A stretch of 9,036 nt of DNA from Phycisphaerales bacterium (GTDB lineage Bacteria > Planctomycetota > Phycisphaerae > Sedimentisphaerales > Anaerohalosphaeraceae). A program made the position numbers and the translations under genes. Shown here in pieces: positions 5,398 through 9,036 of the stretch (positions are counted from its first letter, which is position 1; each line of letters opens with the position of its first letter). Under the pieces are notes generated by a model. That model made no database searches and was not told the DNA's origin. It saw nothing but the letters and a program-made list of their open reading frames with translations. The stretch is from positions 1 to 9,036 of the forward strand of contig DSDR01000259.1 in NCBI GenBank assembly GCA_011048645.1, given 5' to 3'.

Positions 5398-6399
5398 TCA
5401 CTTCCACTGATGGTCGCGGACGCAGGCCAGGATTTGTTCGGCGCATTCGAGTGCGGCCAGACCGTCCTCGGCGGTCACTTCCGGGCGGCCGCCGTCGCAG
5501 ATCGCCTTGAGGAACGCCTGCTGCTCGACCTTGAGCGGCTCGGCGTCGGTGATTTCGAGCTGTTCAATATGCAGCAGCTCCGGCCAGTTGACCTGTGAAA
5601 AATCAAAATCCTGCTTTTCCTGACGCTCGCGAATCCACTTGACCACATCGACGTTCGGGTCGGTCTTGATGACGATGCCTTCTTTACGGAAATAGTCCAG
5701 GCTCAAATACGCCTGCCGACTGAAGACACGCACCTTGCGTTCGGTCTTGAGCGCCAGCCGCGAGGCGGTGATGTTGGCAATGCAGCCGTTTTCAAAAATC
5801 ACACGGGCGTTGCAGATGTCCTCGTGGTCGGCAATGACGTTGACCCCGACCGCCTCGACCTTGAGCGGGCGGCTGTTGGCCAGCGACAGGATAATATCAA
5901 TATCGTGAATCATCACATCCAGCACCACGCCGATATCCATCGACCGAAACGGATAGGGACTGACGCGGTTGGCCTCGATGAACATCGGCTCGATGTTCAG
6001 CCGCTTCATCGCCTGAACGACCGGATTGCATCGCTCCGAGTGGCCCACCGCCACCACCACGCCGCACCGGGCGGCCAGATCGGCAATCCGCCGACCCTGC
6101 TCGGCGGAGGCAGCCAGCGGCTTTTCAATCAGCACGGGCACGCCGCGGGTGATAAACAACTCGGCCAGCTCCAGATGCGACGCCGTCGGCGTCGATATCG
6201 TGACCGCATCAACCTTGTCAATCAGCGAAGCGGGATCATCGGTCGCGGCGCAGTCGTACCGCTCGGCCAGCGCCTCGGCCCGCTCCAGATACCGGTCGGC
6301 TACCGCGACCAGTTCCGCCCCGTCCAGTTGGCTGTACACTTTGGCGTGGATGTTGCCCATTTTGCCGGCCCCGACGACGGCCGTTCGCAGTGTTTTCAT
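5398..6399 (-). CDS. Gfo/Idh/MocA-family oxidoreductase, candidate UDP-GlcNAc 3-dehydrogenase (GnnA-like)
   Basis: A 333-residue NAD(P)-dependent dehydrogenase. The N-terminal Rossmann fold carries VVGAGKMGNIH (8-18), STPTASH (69-75) and EKPLA (92-96, with the family's catalytic-site Lys93). The C-terminal sheet domain follows, with the conserved DVMIHDIDI (161-169, His165). An AAGGAA ribosome site precedes the ATG. It starts 20 nt after lpxA, so it is read as the last gene of the lipid A operon. In Acidithiobacillus ferrooxidans a Gfo/Idh enzyme, GnnA, encoded beside lpxA oxidises the 3-OH of UDP-GlcNAc, after which GnnB aminates it, giving LpxA a 3-amino substrate. That role is a good hypothesis here but rests on position and family. 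No gnnB is present, and Gfo/Idh enzymes are very diverse. Its end faces the end of the DUF711 gene across 76 nt. Confidence 0.9.
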   Translation of the reverse strand: MKTLRTAVVGAGKMGNIHAKVYSQLDGAELVAVADRYLERAEALAERYDCAATDDPASLIDKVDAVTISTPTASHLELAELFITRGVPVLIEKPLAASAEQGRRIADLAARCGVVVAVGHSERCNPVVQAMKRLNIEPMFIEANRVSPYPFRSMDIGVVLDVMIHDIDIILSLANSRPLKVEAVGVNVIADHEDICNARVIFENGCIANITASRLALKTERKVRVFSRQAYLSLDYFRKEGIVIKTDPNVDVVKWIRERQEKQDFDFSQVNWPELLHIEQLEITDAEPLKVEQQAFLKAICDGGRPEVTAEDGLAALECAEQILACVRDHQWK

Positions 6400-6419
6400 A
6401 ACATTCCTTTGATTGCGTC

Positions 6420-7229
6420 TTAGTGTCGATTCAATTCAAGCGTTCGTCCGAATCGCTGTCGGCTGCTGTTGAGGATGGCCTGGCACATCGCGCGGACGTT
6501 TTCGTCCAGCCCGTCTTTGGCCGAGAGCAGCTTGACACGCTCCAGCACGGGGCCTTCACTGCGCCAGATGAATTTGAACGCCTCGTAAATCCTGTTTTGC
6601 TGGTCCTCGTTCAGTCCCGCCCGCGCCAGGCCGCGTTTGTTGATGGCGCGAACCTCGACCGGATAATGGCCGCTGACAATCACAAACGGCGGCACATCGT
6701 GGTTGATGCCCGTATAACCGGCGGCGTAACACCATTTGCCAATGGTGACGAATTGATGCACGGCGACCATACCGCTGAGCCAGGCGCCGGTTTCGACTTG
6801 ACAATGCCCGCTGACCTGCGTGCAGTTGCTGATGACGATTTTGTCGCCCAGATGGCAATCGTGTCCGAGATGAACATTGATCATCAGCAGATTGCTGCTG
6901 CCGACGGTCGTGCTCTGGTCCGGATACATACTCGGATGAATCGTCACATGCTCGCGAATGGTATTGTTATCCCCGATGACCAGCCGACCGATCCTGGTCT
7001 GTTCATCCAATCCGAGAATTTGCGGAGGACGCCCCAATACGGCGCCGGCGAAAATCCGGTTATTCTTACCGATTTGGGTGTTTTTGCCGATGACGACGTG
7101 GGTATCGAGAACGGTTCCGTCTCCGATTCGAACATTTTCATCAACAAAACCAAACGGCCCGATCACCACATTGGACCCCAGCTCGGCGCTGGGCGCGACA
7201 TACGCCGTTGGATGAATCTGACAACTCAT
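6420..7229 (-). CDS. lpxA: Acyl-ACP--UDP-N-acetylglucosamine O-acyltransferase
   Basis: A 269-residue left-handed beta-helix enzyme, close to the E. coli length (262), catalysing the first step of lipid A synthesis: transfer of a 3-hydroxyacyl chain from ACP to the 3 position of UDP-GlcNAc in the cytoplasm. Hexapeptide repeats run from about residue 5 to 185 (for example GSNVVIGPFGFV and DNNTIREHVTIHPS). The catalytic His is His123 in INVHLGHDC, equivalent to E. coli His125, and AVHQF is at 156-160. The C-terminal helical domain follows from about 190 with VRAINKRGLARAGL. The residue I align with E. coli Gly173, the acyl-length ruler, is Gly187 (SGHY), suggesting room for a longer acyl chain; this is an eye alignment. 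A GGAGG site lies 11 nt before the ATG. It sits 60 nt after lpxC/fabZ and 20 nt before the oxidoreductase. Confidence 0.96.
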   Translation of the reverse strand: MSCQIHPTAYVAPSAELGSNVVIGPFGFVDENVRIGDGTVLDTHVVIGKNTQIGKNNRIFAGAVLGRPPQILGLDEQTRIGRLVIGDNNTIREHVTIHPSMYPDQSTTVGSSNLLMINVHLGHDCHLGDKIVISNCTQVSGHCQVETGAWLSGMVAVHQFVTIGKWCYAAGYTGINHDVPPFVIVSGHYPVEVRAINKRGLARAGLNEDQQNRIYEAFKFIWRSEGPVLERVKLLSAKDGLDENVRAMCQAILNSSRQRFGRTLELNRH

Positions 7230-7289
7230 AATGACTGATACCTCCGGTTCTTACACGTTTGCAATAACACACTTAACAGCGGAGCGATT

Positions 7290-8597
7290 CTACACATCGT
7301 CGTCCACCAGCATAAATTTAAGCTGCGCCTCGGCGACAACCTCGTCACCGACCATCGCAGTACAATTACATTTGGCCGCACGGCTGCGGACTTTGTCGGC
7401 CTCGGCAATCAGAATCAACTGATCGCCCGGCACGACCGATTTGCGAATCTTGACCGCATCCATCGTCAGCAGCACTGCCAGCTTACCGGTGTGCTCAAGC
7501 GTCTGGGCAAACAGCAGGCCCGAGGCCTGGGCCAGCGCTTCGACAATCAGCACGCCGGGCATCACGGGCGAGGAGGGAAAATGTCCCTGAAAAAACTGCT
7601 CGTTGAAGGTGACGTTTTTGACGCAGCGGATACGCCGGCTGCCTTCAATCTCAATGACCTTATCGACCAGCAGAAACGGATAGCGATGCGGCAGTATCTT
7701 CTGGATGCGTTTAATATCCAGCAGCGGCTTGTCGGACAGCGCTCTTTGCTGTTCGATTTGACGGCTTGCTTCCACCAGTCGCTTGACCAGTTTTTGATTG
7801 AGGGTGTGGCCGGTTTTGTACGCCACGACGCGACCGACGATGGGCCGCCCGGCCAGACGCAGATCGCCGATCAGATCGACCACTTTGTGCCGAACGCACT
7901 CATCGGGCCACCGAAACGTATTTTTGATAGGCCCGTCCGAGCTGATGACCAGTATATCTTTCGGCCCCAGATGCGTCCCGATGCCGGCCGCCTGCATCTG
8001 CCGCGCTTCGGCTTCGAGCACGAAGGTGCGCGCGCGCGCCAGATTCTGGGCATACGTCGATTCGCTCAAGTCGCAGGAATAAATTTGCCGACCGACGCCG
8101 GTGTGCTGGGTGTAGTCCATATCATACGTCAAACTCAGCCCGTTGCCCTGATGGGGCAGGGCATAGATGCTCTTGTCGCCTTCGGTAATACACACCGATT
8201 CGCTGATGAGAATGGGACGCTGCGGGGCGTCCTGCACCTGAATGCCGCACCGTTGAAGGGCGCGAAAATATTCATCGCTGCTGCCGTCAAAGCCCGGCAG
8301 TTCGGCGCCTTCCACCTCGATGACCACATTGTCAATATCCATCGCATAAATCGCCGCCAGGCAGTGCTCCGGCGTCTCAATGACCGCCCGACCGTTCTGC
8401 AGGGCCGAGCGGCGGTCCCGCTGCGCGATATGGTCGGGGCACACCTCGACCCGTGCCGGCGGATCGAGGTCTTTGCGCACAAAAACCACCCCCGTATCAG
8501 GATCGGCGGGACGAAAGACCATTTTGGTCTCTTTGCCGCTGAACAACCCTTTACCGGTCAGCCGGACTTCGGTCTTGATGGTTTTTTGCTGCTTCAA
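7290..8597 (-). CDS. lpxC/fabZ: Bifunctional UDP-3-O-acyl-N-acetylglucosamine deacetylase / 3-hydroxyacyl-ACP dehydratase fusion
   Basis: A 435-residue fusion of two enzymes. Residues 1 to about 280 are LpxC, the zinc deacetylase that commits the pathway to lipid A. Zinc ligands are His78 (in PEHCLAAI, with Glu77 as likely general base), His237 and Asp241 (RHKVVDLIGDL), and His264 (KTGHTLNQKL) is the catalytic His. A short linker (about 281-292) leads to FabZ, the dehydratase of fatty acid elongation, with ILPHRYPFLLVDKV (301-314), catalytic His339 in GHFP and Glu353 in IVEALAQ. Both halves look active. Both use 3-hydroxyacyl intermediates, so the fusion may balance lipid A against phospholipid. 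The start is TTG at 8597: it is the only start between an in-frame stop (8625-8627) and the conserved KTIKTEVRLTGKGLF segment. It has no clear ribosome site and overlaps lpxD by 47 nt, so coupled translation is likely. Confidence 0.96.
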   Translation of the reverse strand: MKQQKTIKTEVRLTGKGLFSGKETKMVFRPADPDTGVVFVRKDLDPPARVEVCPDHIAQRDRRSALQNGRAVIETPEHCLAAIYAMDIDNVVIEVEGAELPGFDGSSDEYFRALQRCGIQVQDAPQRPILISESVCITEGDKSIYALPHQGNGLSLTYDMDYTQHTGVGRQIYSCDLSESTYAQNLARARTFVLEAEARQMQAAGIGTHLGPKDILVISSDGPIKNTFRWPDECVRHKVVDLIGDLRLAGRPIVGRVVAYKTGHTLNQKLVKRLVEASRQIEQQRALSDKPLLDIKRIQKILPHRYPFLLVDKVIEIEGSRRIRCVKNVTFNEQFFQGHFPSSPVMPGVLIVEALAQASGLLFAQTLEHTGKLAVLLTMDAVKIRKSVVPGDQLILIAEADKVRSRAAKCNCTAMVGDEVVAEAQLKFMLVDDDV

Positions 8598-9036
8598 GGC
8601 GTTCGACTTTTTTTTCCAGTTGCTTCAGTTCTTTGACAATGTCAGGAAGTTTTTGGTACAGGCTCATACTTTTCATTTCGGCGCGGATCTCCCTGGCGGG
8701 AAATCCCAACACCTTTAGACCGGCGGATATATCCTCGGCAATCGCCGTCCGTGCCCCGGCCATCACACCGTCGCCGACGACAACATGGTCGGCTACGCCG
8801 ACGTTGCCGGCCAGGACAACGCCGTCTTTCAGCACGGCGCTGCCGGCCAGCCCGACTAGTCCGGCCAGAAGGCAGGTCTTTCCGATACGGACATTGTGCG
8901 CAATCTGGACGAGATTGTCAATTTTTGTCCCGGCGCCGATGACGGTATGGCCGAACTTGGCCCGATCGACGCAACTGCCGGCCCCGATTTCCACCCCGTC
9001 TTCGAGGATAACACCGCCATTATGCGGAATTAACTG
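8551..9036 (-). CDS. lpxD: UDP-3-O-(3-hydroxyacyl)glucosamine N-acyltransferase, C-terminal part (5' end off the right edge)
   Basis: The last 161 codons of LpxD; the frame is open to the window edge, so the N-terminal uridine-binding domain and the first part of the beta-helix are missing. The visible part has VEIGAGSCVDRAKFG, GTKIDNLVQIAHNVRIG with the catalytic His (E. coli His239 equivalent), and hexapeptide repeats up to VLGFPAREI. A helical tail follows, LPDIVKELKQLEKKVERLEA, that resembles a coiled coil. The enzyme adds the N-linked 3-hydroxyacyl chain to the UDP-glucosamine product of LpxC; the active form in this family is a trimer. It is the first visible gene of the lipid A operon and its last 47 nt also encode the start of lpxC/fabZ in another frame. 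A run of eight A (8608-8615 on the plus strand as T) lies in the Lys-Lys codons of the tail. Confidence 0.94.
   Translation of the reverse strand, partial: QLIPHNGGVILEDGVEIGAGSCVDRAKFGHTVIGAGTKIDNLVQIAHNVRIGKTCLLAGLVGLAGSAVLKDGVVLAGNVGVADHVVVGDGVMAGARTAIAEDISAGLKVLGFPAREIRAEMKSMSLYQKLPDIVKELKQLEKKVERLEAAKNHQDRSPADR

Overview
The window looks like chromosomal DNA of a Gram-negative bacterium that makes lipid A. The best guess is a member of the PVC group, most likely a planctomycete. Supporting signs are a fused LpxC-FabZ enzyme (known from PVC bacteria, Bacteroidetes/Chlorobi and relatives), a small ECF sigma factor with its anti-sigma factor in a compact operon, recognisable Shine-Dalgarno sites and moderately high GC. 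This placement is inference; no rRNA or other taxonomic marker is present.

Right side (about 5400-9036, minus strand): a lipid A operon read right to left as lpxD (5' end off the window), lpxC/fabZ fusion, lpxA, then a Gfo/Idh/MocA oxidoreductase. lpxD and lpxC/fabZ overlap by 47 nt and the fusion starts with TTG. The oxidoreductase next to lpxA is a candidate GnnA-type UDP-GlcNAc 3-dehydrogenase, which would imply a lipid A with 2,3-diamino sugars, but no GnnB aminotransferase is in view.

Middle (about 3345-5321): a plus-strand DUF711/UPF0210 gene lies tail to tail with the lipid A operon and appears broken by a one-base frameshift and an in-frame loss of about 100 codons. Divergent from it is an SDR reductase with Asp in place of the catalytic Ser, as in pteridine reductases (PTR1/FolM type).

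Left side (1-3243, minus strand): a tightly packed run of six genes, read right to left: MNT nucleotidyltransferase, HEPN protein, ribBA, a small lipoprotein, an ECF sigma factor and an anti-sigma factor (cut by the window edge). Spacings are overlap, 36, 3 and 3 nt, then overlap, so one transcription unit is likely. It joins a toxin-antitoxin-like pair of visibly lower GC, riboflavin precursor synthesis and an envelope-type sigma/anti-sigma switch.

I see no RNA gene, insertion sequence or CRISPR array. Gaps over 90 nt are 3244-3344 (a possible promoter for the MNT gene) and 4098-4260 (possible divergent promoters). There is no clear undescribed system; the main leads are the damaged DUF711 gene, the Asp-type SDR, the HEPN-MNT pair in the rib/sigma operon and the lpxD-lpxC overlap.
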